Assembly: GCA_020747015.1 (NCBI GenBank)
Contig: JAGTJM010000019.1
Location: 124,001-188,000, forward strand
Length of the DNA stretch: 64,000 nucleotides
DNA from: Pyrenochaeta sp. MPI-SDFR-AT-0127
Lineage: Eukaryota > Ascomycota > Dothideomycetes > Pleosporales > Cucurbitariaceae
Reading direction: 5' to 3'
Shown: positions 1 to 9,398 of the stretch, in pieces
Layout of the letters: the number at the start of each line of letters is the position of its first letter
How positions within the stretch are numbered: position 1 is the stretch's first letter
Notes under the pieces: model-generated
Database searches by the model: none
What the model saw: the letters and a program-made list of their open reading frames with translations, nothing else
What the model was told of the DNA's origin: nothing
Made by a program: the position numbers and the translations under genes

Positions 1-638
1 AGAAGTGCATGGTGGTGGTTGGGACCCCAGCCTACGAATCAATACAAGGCGCAACATCTGCCCAGTCAAACACATGAGCCGCATAAAATTGGCCTTGGAA
101 TCAAGAGACCGGTGGAATTAGCTTTGGTATACTTAAGAAAACACTGCGAGACAAAAAGGGTTTGAACTGTAACGTCGACCAATTTGTCTACAAATCTTTC
201 ATACTACCACATGCCACCACTCGCCTTCTTCAAGTCCAGCGACACGTCTGATATGGAGGTTTCAGAAGTCTGCTACAACTGCCCACGGGCTAATAGATCT
301 GATAAAACAACCTGTATTTTATGTCTTGCGCGTCTATGGATGAGAAGCTCACAGTGCTTACAGTTGCCGAACGATGTGCGGAGTGTGTTCTAGCAGGATG
401 TCCAGCTCTCCTCCAGTTCCTCAGTCTAATATCTTCAACATCGCAACTTCCGTGGAAAGCGAAGCTATCCAGGCGTTGGAATACCACTTAACGATTACAC
501 CACGATCTTTCAATTTCTCGTACGTGCAATTGAGTACAGGAAATACGGTTGAAGAATGTATATAGCTTCACGGTGAATGATTCTGAATAATACAGAGTAG
601 ATATTTTCTACTCACTCCAGTTTATGGACTCATAAAAG
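1..638. other. unresolved 5' part of a possible membrane-protein gene
   Basis: No complete gene can be modelled here. A short plus-strand reading frame from 211 to 393 encodes a C-x2-C-x10-C-x2-C pattern (Cys-Tyr-Asn-Cys, later Cys-Ile-Leu-Cys). Another open stretch runs to about 565 and contains a good splice donor, GTACGT at about 520. These may be upstream exons of the membrane protein whose last two exons follow at 639-1225, but I could not join them in frame with confidence. Confidence 0.25.
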
Positions 639-1225
639 CTCGCATACAAGCCATCCGAATCCAGCCGTTTAGATACGTCAACCAAATACCGCTTTCGTGC
701 TGCCACCAGTGGCCATTGCCACCATGAATGGCAGGTGACGTTCATTTGGTTGATCTTCGTGAAAGACGACAACGGTCTCGGTCTTAAAGGATTCGTTCTG
801 ACTGATCCGCTCGGTGGCGCCATCTTCATTGGCTTAAGGACACCCATGACACGAGACGAAGAGATGACCCCAGGGCATGCAGAAGAGTACGTAGAACTAG
901 GTCAAATCCTTTCTGGAACGATATGCATCGTGACCTATACATGGTCAGTATTTCTGAACGAAGCCGAAGCCCATTTGCAAATCCTGGTGAGTTTACCTTT
1001 TACGCCTCCATTGTCAGTGTTGAAATAGTCTGATGACTACAGAGCATTTTCGGGACGATCGTGACCCAGATCACAGGAGAGAATTCCCATACCCCGTTGT
1101 GGGCATACTTTGCTATTGCTTCTACGTGCATGGTAGCAACACTGTTAGGTTGGGTTATCTGGTCTAGGATTTTATCCAGCATGGAACATGGAAGAAGATG
1201 GAAGAACACATTACCCAAGGGATAA
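639..1225 (+). CDS. small multi-pass membrane protein, 3' exons only resolved
   Basis: Two exons join in frame: 639-986 and 1043-1225. The 56-nt intron has a GTGAGT donor and a CTACAG acceptor. The upstream exon is limited by an in-frame stop at 633-635 and by an AG at 637-638. The translated part has hydrophobic stretches (around VTFIWLIFV, ILSGTICIVTYTW and YFAIASTCMVATLLGWVIW), and its last residues before the TAA are Lys-rich, as in a short cytosolic tail. I do not recognise the family. The start and the first exon or exons are unresolved, so this could be an intact multi-exon gene or a decayed one. The splice junction and the continuing hydrophobic frame argue against chance. Confidence 0.4.
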
Positions 1226-1650
1226 TTGTAAAAGATTTTACTATGCTCATATGCTTTCAATTTTTGTACTACATTTCCCTTCTAGGGAACGTAAAGCTTA
1301 TTTTTGTCAGAACCGTTCAAAGTGTTCTCACATCTGCCTCATGAAAGGCACTCTGTGATTTGCTGCCCGCCTATAGACTTTAATTCTAGTTCTCTACAGC
1401 ATAATGTTTGTCTGCGATAAACTCTTGGCAGTATCTGTCGTCTATGCTACACTACAACAATGTGTAGGAAACGGGTCAATCAGGTGACCATGAGGGTTTC
1501 TAAAGAATAAACCTAGGGATCTTTTTGAATAGAATAGTTTACAGATACACCATATTAGAGTCTACCCTGATATTATATCCTTCCAAAGCAGATTTGTGTC
1601 TGAAGATGAGCAAGCTGATGCCTCGAACAATCTTCTCTGATATGGACACG
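1226..1650. other. intergenic
   Basis: AT-rich space between the stop of the putative membrane protein and the convergent HET gene. No open frame of substance and no RNA gene seen. Confidence 0.6.
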
Positions 1651-4065
1651 TTAGATGATTCGAACAATGTGCACACTGTTTTCATAGCGTAAGCAAGGTA
1701 GCGCTTTCTTCTTCTCTTCTTTCAGATCTGCCAGAAGCATATCTTGCTCATTATCCTCGGTTTGGTAGCAAGTCGCCAACCCAATTCGCTCAAAAGCTCC
1801 GCTTCCTTCATCAATACGCTGATGCAATAGTAAAAGTTTTGTTGCAGGTGGATCATCAGTTATAGTCATGATGGGCATATAGTACAACCTTTGAGTTGGT
1901 TCGTCGTCGCCTGACTCAGGAAAGTCTTGCTCGAATACGTCAAGGTTGACAATTGTCGATGGCACCAGCTGGTTGCCTTGGATAGCCATACACCATTCGT
2001 CCTTCTTCCACAGAAGTTTCATCGGCTTCAGAAATCCTTTCAGGTCCAACCAGCCAGAGATAACAAGGCCGGTAATATCCTCAGTTGCATACTTAAGGAC
2101 AACGTCTTCCACTTCAACCATGATATGGCGACCTCGTCCCTTCCCCATCTCTAGCCAAATCGGACCATCAACCGAGGCCCAAGACCAAGATGGAGCACGA
2201 TACTTGAGTGGCCTAGAAGTGGACATTTCTGAGACGTTTGTATAATTGTCGATTTGCCATATCAATTGTGTCTCAAGATCATTGCGCCACATGCCGGCTA
2301 GGTATGTGTCGTTGACTAAAGATGCTATACGCTTTGCGATACCGGATATTGCAATGAGTTTGTCGCTCGGATTAGTGAGTGTGGTGGATGAGTATGTTGC
2401 AACCAATTGCACCCATAACTTTTCGAGGTGTCTGGATAGATCGAGGCCTTTATCTCGCAAGTTGTGGATATCGATATCGATTTTAATTCTCGGGCTCAGG
2501 TAGGAATCAGAAGTCTCAGGCATTCCTAGAAGATACTTCTCACATGCAGCGTGCTCCAGGCATTCCCAAAATAGCTGATCATGACCGAAATGCAACACCC
2601 GCGGCGAAAGCACTCTTTCTTGGAAGACCCATCCACGTCGATTGACTGGACATTCTTCGATGTTGCGCTGCCAAAAGTAGTACTCGATCACTGTACATTC
2701 AGCGAATTGCCTCACTTGATTTAATCCCTTCAAGCAAAGGGCCACTTTGTCAATGACGTGCGTTTGAGGTCCATGTTTGCGGAACAATCCTTCTGAGCTA
2801 TTCTCAGCATCTGAAGCGGAGATGTTGCAGTGAGAATGCGAGTATACCTTGTCCATTAGGGAGGCTTCGCGTAGCCAGTCAGATAGATCGTTAGGATCCT
2901 GGATGATACAGAGCGAATCGATCCATAGATAGCGAATCCCTTGTTGTCTGGATACAAAAATAGCTTCTTGGAAAGTCCTTGGCATGTTCGAGATGGGAAT
3001 ACCAGTATGAAAGTCCTTGAGCTTTGATTGAGTGAGCTGAATGAAGTGTGATCCACCCCATCTATGGCTGAGTGTAGTATATGGACTGGTTGGAGGTTCG
3101 TCCGTAGTATGTATAAGCCGCACATGCGATTCTTTGGTATCTGGCTCACCAATGTACAAGAGACGGGTAGGGTACCAAGAAGGCATGCTTGTCATACTAT
3201 TGCACCTTTCATGAGTCTGAAGACAGGTCTTTAGCCACCACGCCGCTGTCTGTAGAGAGTTTCCCGAGCCGGTGCAATCTGCCGAATACGTATGCGGCTC
3301 TGAACGAGCGGCTGTAACCTGATTAGCACAAAGTGGGTGGGTTGATCCAACAGAAGTCATACCTGGCAGCCTGCTTAGGATAAACATCTCAGAGCCATCT
3401 TTGAACGGAGCGCGTGCCTTGCCAAACCAGAAGCGCAGGGTTCTCTTCCCGGGTTCTCTTCCACGCGTCGAGAGAGATGCGTGTGTAAGAACGTCGGATG
3501 GATGCTGGCCATCGTTTTCATTCAACACGGGTTTCAAAGCGGTCATATGTGCAGTTGCGCTTTCTATAGCGCGTAGGTTTCTTTGTTTGGGCAATGTCAA
3601 TCCGTCCCAAATCTTTCGACAAATGTAGCACCCAACGTGAGCTGAAGCTATCAAACTCAGAGAGCTCGAGTGAGGACCTAGATCCACCTGACCACCACGA
3701 GTTTCCGTTGCTTCGCCATCACTTGAGTCTTCATCCGTAGTTATTTCTCCTGGATCTTCTTCATCATGCGTGTTGCTTATGGAGTCATTTCCGCGCGGGT
3801 CGTTTGGCTTTTGCTCAGGTCTCGTTTCTCTGTCGCCACTTAGACCACGAATTTCTTCTGCAGAATCAAGCACGCCGAGCTGGGTGACACCCTCCAGAAG
3901 GGGATAATTGCGGCGGTCTCTCAAAAGGCCTACGCAAACCTCACACAGCATTGTCTTTGTTATTGTCGTTAGAGCAAGCTGTTCCAGTGGATACACTTGA
4001 GAGAGACCTAGAGGATTGAGTACATGGAAGCTCAACCTGCAGGGGGCATCAAATGTGGTTCTCAA
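1651..4065 (-). CDS. HET-domain (heterokaryon incompatibility) protein
   Basis: An uninterrupted 804-residue frame with a HET domain (Pfam HET family) from about residue 328 to 480. Visible family motifs are YTTLSHRWGG, then a segment around RYLWIDSLCIIQD, then DKVYSHSHCNISASDA. The N-terminal third contains a CxxC pair (MLCEVC), an acidic low-complexity patch (about residues 85-125) and a second Cys pair (GCYICRKIW), an arrangement common ahead of HET domains. The C-terminal part carries the motif APSWSWASVDGP, also typical of HET proteins. Members of this large fungal family take part in non-self recognition and programmed cell death on hyphal fusion, but most are uncharacterised. No NACHT or STAND partner gene lies nearby. 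The exact allelic role cannot be told from sequence. Confidence 0.93.
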   Translation of the reverse strand: MRTTFDAPCRLSFHVLNPLGLSQVYPLEQLALTTITKTMLCEVCVGLLRDRRNYPLLEGVTQLGVLDSAEEIRGLSGDRETRPEQKPNDPRGNDSISNTHDEEDPGEITTDEDSSDGEATETRGGQVDLGPHSSSLSLIASAHVGCYICRKIWDGLTLPKQRNLRAIESATAHMTALKPVLNENDGQHPSDVLTHASLSTRGREPGKRTLRFWFGKARAPFKDGSEMFILSRLPGMTSVGSTHPLCANQVTAARSEPHTYSADCTGSGNSLQTAAWWLKTCLQTHERCNSMTSMPSWYPTRLLYIGEPDTKESHVRLIHTTDEPPTSPYTTLSHRWGGSHFIQLTQSKLKDFHTGIPISNMPRTFQEAIFVSRQQGIRYLWIDSLCIIQDPNDLSDWLREASLMDKVYSHSHCNISASDAENSSEGLFRKHGPQTHVIDKVALCLKGLNQVRQFAECTVIEYYFWQRNIEECPVNRRGWVFQERVLSPRVLHFGHDQLFWECLEHAACEKYLLGMPETSDSYLSPRIKIDIDIHNLRDKGLDLSRHLEKLWVQLVATYSSTTLTNPSDKLIAISGIAKRIASLVNDTYLAGMWRNDLETQLIWQIDNYTNVSEMSTSRPLKYRAPSWSWASVDGPIWLEMGKGRGRHIMVEVEDVVLKYATEDITGLVISGWLDLKGFLKPMKLLWKKDEWCMAIQGNQLVPSTIVNLDVFEQDFPESGDDEPTQRLYYMPIMTITDDPPATKLLLLHQRIDEGSGAFERIGLATCYQTEDNEQDMLLADLKEEKKKALPCLRYENSVHIVRII

Positions 4066-5825
4066 ATCTTCGAGACTAATGCACCATTAGCTTCACTTCT
4101 CAGACTCAAAACCTTCGCCGTGTTTGCTCGTCGTTAAGGTAAGCCTTAAACTCCTCGAAGCCAGTCAGGCTGCTCAGAAGTCAACGCACCAATACAAGGT
4201 CTGTCCGTTGTTCTCAGATTAGGCAGTAGGAATATCTGAACACTAGAGAAGGCGCTCAGATCAGAGATGTTCACTGCTGGCTTATTGTCATGCACTGATC
4301 TTTCGCTCCAGCGATCTGTGCAGGAGGCCTGCATCGAGGCAGAAGTGGGGTACATTCTGCATGCTCGCTAGCGTCCTCTGCCCCACGCGTGGATCATGCT
4401 TATCATCAAGTATCCGCTTGAGATCACACGAACTAAACCTGACCTCTAATCATCGTTTCCGTCGTGGGACTGGCTTGATAAGGAACTACCCCCCCCCCCC
4501 CCCCCCCCATTGTTTTTTAAAAGGAATGTGAAGGTTCCCAATGATTGTTCTTCCAGACCAATCAACCTATTAACTTCTTGCGAAGCAATTGTATACTGGT
4601 GCACTGTAGCCTTCTGATTTCGTGTTGCAGCCTTCGATATAGAGAAACACATAGTACAGGTGGTGTGCATCGTTAGCGGCCGTGGAGCTGAACTCAAGAC
4701 ATAACGCTGGAGAGACAAGTCGGCCATCGAAGAGTAGAACATGAAACAACGTGATATGAAAACTAGATGAGACATGGAATCGAGAGGCCGCATAGTTAGA
4801 AGAATGACATACTTTGCTCTACGTGTGGCCAGCTTAACCAGAGCTGGCTAGCGACCCATTAACAGTAACAGTAACACGCGGGTCCGACCGCTCCCGCATA
4901 GGAATCCTTCGTCACTTTCGTCAATTTTGTAGACAACCCGACTATCTTATCCCTGCAATTACTCCTCAGCCTGTTGCAGTGCTACTGCCATGCCTTTTCT
5001 CTCCATGTTACGCTCGCAGCCTCAAACAATGAATCACCGACTCTGTCTATCAAGAATCCCACCAGTACTAAACGCTTCCACTCAACTCTGATAAGAGAAT
5101 TCATGCAGTAGCGCTGTACCAGACCCAAGCCAGGTAGTGATTCAGAACCTGAATGAGGCTGCCAACTTGACGATAGTGAATATCGAAAACGAAGGGACAT
5201 GAGTTAAGGTTGCGATAGAATTGTTTACCACCTTCCAAAGAACAACAGGAGCTGCAGCGATCGCTCGCTCAAATTACGGAGACAATACTAAAGCAACACT
5301 AAATAGCCTCTGTTGCTTGTTTCGGAATAGGCACGAGCAAAGGCTTGCGTGCCCAGCTACACGATTATCTGTGCATCACTAACGACTTTCCAAGTAGAGG
5401 GGTTGACGCGATTTCGGCCTTGTGCGCGTTCAAATTAGTTTTTGACGCCATGCACTCTATCTTATCTACGCTAGGCAGCCCAGAAAGTTTCTTGTCCAAG
5501 GCCCCGATGGGTGTTAATGTCTACCTGGGCAGGAGGGTCAGGAGAGGCTAACGGAGCTGCGACGAAAGAAGAAGGCCGCGACGTTAGCGCCCGCGCAATT
5601 CGCAACAGAGGCCAATCACGATGCTGCACGCCATGATACCCTTACCTGGTGGACACCGGCGACGAGGATTGAGCATCACCTGCCAGCCATTAAGAGAAGG
5701 TCGGATATGGGACGAAGATCAAAGGGATGTATGAAAGGAGGCCATTTGCCCAACGTTGTTATCAGAAGGTGGTACATTCGACTTCAGTTTCTCCTGCTCT
5801 GTATCAATCATCTGCCGCCGCCATC
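4066..5825. other. intergenic, gene-poor, with a C homopolymer
   Basis: About 1.8 kb without a supportable gene. Open frames are short (under 120 codons), and the longest minus-strand one (4446-4793) encodes poly-Gly only because it reads the C run at 4489-4508. Nothing resembling a transposase or an RNA gene was found. The last few hundred bases must hold the carboxypeptidase promoter. Confidence 0.6.
4489..4508. repeat. poly(C) tract, 20 C
   Basis: A perfect run of twenty C residues on the plus strand (G on the other) in intergenic DNA between the HET gene and the carboxypeptidase gene. Such runs are prone to replication slippage and to sequencing length errors. Confidence 0.95.
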
Positions 5826-7320
5826 ATGAAGTACTCTCTTGTCGCAGCTTTGATTCTTCAAAGTACGGTAGTACTTGGAAACCTTCTACCCATTCATTTG
5901 AAAGCGCCGACCGCTGGCCATTTTCGCGACATAGTACGTAACGACACCTATGACTTTGGATGTAGGCCAGTTGCGGTTCCCACCGAAGATGGACAATTCA
6001 AGCTCCATGCTCTTGTGACCGAGGACCAGATTGCGCATCTCACAAAAGAGTACGAGTTCGCGTCAGAAATCACGCTCCACAGGGAAGACATTGTCAAAAG
6101 AGCAGCAGCCGCGCCGATTGGGACCGGAGATCGCTTTAAGGCTGGAACCGTGGCCCCTGTCGGTCTTGGAACCCAAGCTTCAGGAACGACAATCAGCAGC
6201 ATCATGAATGTTGCTGAAATCAATTCAGCCGTCCAAGCCCTCGTCAAGACATACGGCGTTGGCTCAGTAACTTTGCCGTACAAGACCTTTAATGGCGCGT
6301 CGCAAACTGCTGGATTTGTCGGAGCTGGAACAGACAAGTCGAAATACCACCTCTATCTCAGTGCAGGCATGCACGCTCGTGAACGTGGAGGGCCAGATCA
6401 GCTCATCTACTGGATTTCAGACCTTCTCGCTGCGGACAAGTCAGGGAGTGGGCTTACCTACGGCAAGAAGACATACACAAACGCTCAGGTCAAGAGCGTC
6501 CTCGCCGCAGGCATTGTCTTCTTCCCACTTGTAAACCCCGATGGTGTGACCTACGATCAGTCCTCGGGTTCTTTATGGCGCAAGAACCGCAACACAAGGT
6601 CCGGGAGCAGCGGCGCTTCTGTTGGCGTCGACCTCAACCGCAACTTTGACTTCCTCTGGAACTTCAAGAAGTACTTCGACCCATCTGAATCCCCGGCGTC
6701 CACATCGCCCAGCTCAGAAGCTTTCTATGGAACATCTGCAGCCTCGGAGCCAGAGACCAAGAACCACGTTTCAATCTACGACTCTTTCCCGAAGATCAGG
6801 TGGTTCATGGACATCCACTCCGCAGCCGGTTCCCTACTCTACAGCTGGGGTGACGACGACAACCAGAGCACCAACACAGCGATGAACTTCCTCAACGCTG
6901 CATATGACGGTAAGCGAGGGCCAGTTGGCGACTCTGTATATCGGGAGTACATTTCCTCTACCGATTCAACAAATATCAAGAATGTTGCCAGCAAAACTGT
7001 CGCTGCAAGTACGTATATCCACTACTCATCGTATCACAGAACAACTACTGACGTCCATTTTAGTGAGGGCAGTAGGTGGCCGCGCATACAGTGCCATCCA
7101 GGCTGTAGGCCTTTATCCCACTTCCGGTGCCAGTGACGACTATGCGTTCAGCAGATTCTGGGCGAAGAGCGGAGCCAACAAGGTCTACGGCTACACCTTG
7201 GAATTTGGATACTCGACCAACTTTTACCCCACACTGACAGAGTTCAACCAGAACATTCTTGATACGAATGCTGGATTCATGGACTGGGCATTGGCCGCTA
7301 TCAGTGTCGGTGTCGAGTGA
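5826..7320 (+). CDS. secreted zinc carboxypeptidase (peptidase family M14)
   Basis: Exons 5826-7008 and 7064-7320, with a 55-nt intron (GTACGT...TTTTAG) that splits one codon to give Met. The product is 479 residues. The start gives a clear signal peptide (MKYSLVAALILQSTVVLG), which is why it is preferred over the longer upstream frame at 5727. A propeptide-like region is followed by the M14 catalytic domain: HARERG supplies the first zinc His and Glu, GVDLNRNFDF is the substrate-binding Asn-Arg motif, FMDIHSAAG supplies the third zinc ligand, and YTLEFGY near the end supplies the general-base Glu. All catalytic residues are present, so it should be an active exopeptidase removing C-terminal residues outside the cell. 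It is convergent with the FAD oxidase, 95 bp away. The A/B or other subclass cannot be fixed here. Confidence 0.95.
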
Positions 7321-7415
7321 GTTTGCTACCGGTCGTGCGTTTGAGCGACTTGTGTGAAGATGTGCAGAATAGCGATATTACAGTAGGATAAACGAAGTAA
7401 ACGAAATGTAAAGAT

Positions 7416-9071
7416 TCAGTTCAATTTGAACCCTCCCACGCATCCCTTCTGGAAAAGCCCGTTGGAATCGTACTTCTTGCCCACGCCCTTGAGGAACTCT
7501 AGATTCTCTTTGCCGTAACTTTCTAGTGGCTTTTGCCAACTCGCACAATAGTTCAGGTATCTATACTGATGTGCGGTTCCGTGTTCTTCAGCAAATCGGT
7601 CAATCTGCTCAATCGCCGTCCTGGTGATTTTCAGAACAACGAAATCGTCTTTCCCCAGCGCCCAATTCACTGTGAAACTAACATTGACCAAGGGTTCATT
7701 GGAGGACGAGGAAAGACCGAGTGAATTCGGTTCACCTTTGCGCGCCCAGTTTGGCAGAAGAGGTTGCAACACCGGTGTCCATGACATGGCTTTAATGTTG
7801 TGCTTGCGAATAGTTGTAATCGCGTCACGGTATGCTTTATGTACTGCTTCAATCGTGGCTTTATGATTCTTGATAGTCGTAGTGGCAAATTCTTGCCGTC
7901 GACCTGGTGGGTTCAAAACGCTCATCTCGTCTGTTGCGCTCGTCAGGCTGCGCACCTGACATGTACTCCAGAAGCGCCAGAGATTTGAGAAGGCAGAGTT
8001 GCGCCAGCAAGTAGGCCATTTCTTGTCGTGTGCAGGTGGATTGGTATGTACGAGGTTCACGGCGATGGCTTGGATACCAAGTTGCTGTAAGTATGTGAAG
8101 CACGTGAGCGGACCAGCGGCGTTCTCGTCGTATGTCTTGCCCTCATCGTTTGTGACAACTCTGTTGACGAACTCGTAAAACGCTGTGAGAACCTTTGGTG
8201 CTTGCCAAGGCGGTAGATACAGAAACCCACTCCAAATGTCTGTGAACGGGAAGCTACGAACTGTGAAGCGTGTGACGATGCCGAAATTGTTTGAGCCACC
8301 CTTGAGCGCGCACCATAGATCCCGATTCGACGATTCCGACGCTTTCGTCACTGTCCCATCTGCTAGCACAACTTCGTACTCGAGGATGTTGGAGCATACA
8401 AAGCCGTAGCGAGGAGAGAAGAACGATAATCCGCCGCCTAGTGCCAAACCTGCCACGCCAACCGCAGAATTTCTGCCTCCTGCGACTGCAAGACCCTTTG
8501 TCTGGAGTACTTTGTAGACGTGCATCCATTTGCATCCGGCTCCTATAACGACACTTTTACCGTCCTCAGAAGGTGTGACTTCATTGAAGAGGCTCATGTC
8601 GATAAGGACGCCGCCATTAATACTCGAAGCACCTGCAACGGGAGAGTGGCCGCCTCCTCGAACAGCGAAGAGACCTTCCTTTGTATCATTCGTACTTTCA
8701 TCTCTTTCACTTTGCCGGTCAAATTCAATCTTCAACAACTCCACGACCTGAGCCAGCTCTTGAATATTGCGGGGTTGAACCACACACGAAGGCACCGCCT
8801 CGCATGCTTTTTGATCCCAATACGAGTTCACCGACTGCTCAAATCTGGTAGAGGTTTCCGACAAAATGACACTTTCCGGAAGCGCTGCAATCAACTTCGC
8901 CCTTAGCTGGCGCGCGTGTGGTGACAAGTTTTCTTCAAGGTACTGAGCACCCCGCTTCTCCGTTTCTTCGTCCCATCTTGTTTGCGAAGATCGAACACGT
9001 AAGTGATATAATATGTAAAATGAAGTAAACAGAGCCAGGGCTATCGGAATTGGGATTGTCGATACCTCCAT
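7416..9071 (-). CDS. FAD-linked oxidoreductase (BBE / PCMH-type FAD-binding), membrane-anchored
   Basis: A single-exon frame of 551 residues. Residues 1-25 form a hydrophobic N-terminal segment (IPIPIALALFTSFYILYHL) followed by Arg, more like a signal anchor than a cleavable signal. The FAD-binding domain (FAD_binding_4, PCMH fold) follows. Motifs are RGGGHSP at about residue 138, whose His is the usual site of covalent FAD attachment, then VIGAGCKW and GGLSFFSPRYGF. The C-terminus has the short berberine-bridge-enzyme element YLNYCASW followed by a Tyr-Asp-x-x-x-x-Phe pattern. It should oxidise a small molecule with O2 as acceptor; the substrate cannot be predicted. Such genes often sit in metabolite clusters, but none is visible around it. 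Confidence 0.93.
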   Translation of the reverse strand: MEVSTIPIPIALALFTSFYILYHLRVRSSQTRWDEETEKRGAQYLEENLSPHARQLRAKLIAALPESVILSETSTRFEQSVNSYWDQKACEAVPSCVVQPRNIQELAQVVELLKIEFDRQSERDESTNDTKEGLFAVRGGGHSPVAGASSINGGVLIDMSLFNEVTPSEDGKSVVIGAGCKWMHVYKVLQTKGLAVAGGRNSAVGVAGLALGGGLSFFSPRYGFVCSNILEYEVVLADGTVTKASESSNRDLWCALKGGSNNFGIVTRFTVRSFPFTDIWSGFLYLPPWQAPKVLTAFYEFVNRVVTNDEGKTYDENAAGPLTCFTYLQQLGIQAIAVNLVHTNPPAHDKKWPTCWRNSAFSNLWRFWSTCQVRSLTSATDEMSVLNPPGRRQEFATTTIKNHKATIEAVHKAYRDAITTIRKHNIKAMSWTPVLQPLLPNWARKGEPNSLGLSSSSNEPLVNVSFTVNWALGKDDFVVLKITRTAIEQIDRFAEEHGTAHQYRYLNYCASWQKPLESYGKENLEFLKGVGKKYDSNGLFQKGCVGGFKLN

Positions 9072-9398
9072 AGCTGACAGCGAAAGTCGAGACTTGACGG
9101 GAGGGAGCAGCCTCGCTTCCAGATGGTCAAGGCCGCCTAAACTTCTAGTTTTGGGACAGATAGCACAATATTAGTTTAGTATTCAGTCTACATCGATGAG
9201 TCGCTGTCCTGAATTCAACTGAATAGTAGGTGGGAGAAGGAGTAAGGAATGATTGAAGTCGCATGGTGCACCATTGATGACATAAGCACTAGAGGAACCA
9301 ACTGAACATCATATCTTAATTAACTTATCTTCCAATATGGTTCCATGTCTAACGCCCGCTAGGACGCATTATAAAGCCAGGGTATATAACACATTCCA
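9072..9398. other. intergenic
   Basis: Short space between the start of the FAD oxidase and the end of the histidine kinase, both on the minus strand. It should contain the oxidase promoter. No reading frame or RNA feature is supported. Confidence 0.6.

Noticed and set aside
4446..4793. Minus-strand frame with a poly-Gly stretch
   Set aside because: The Gly run is only the translation of the C20 homopolymer, with no domain or homologous feature.
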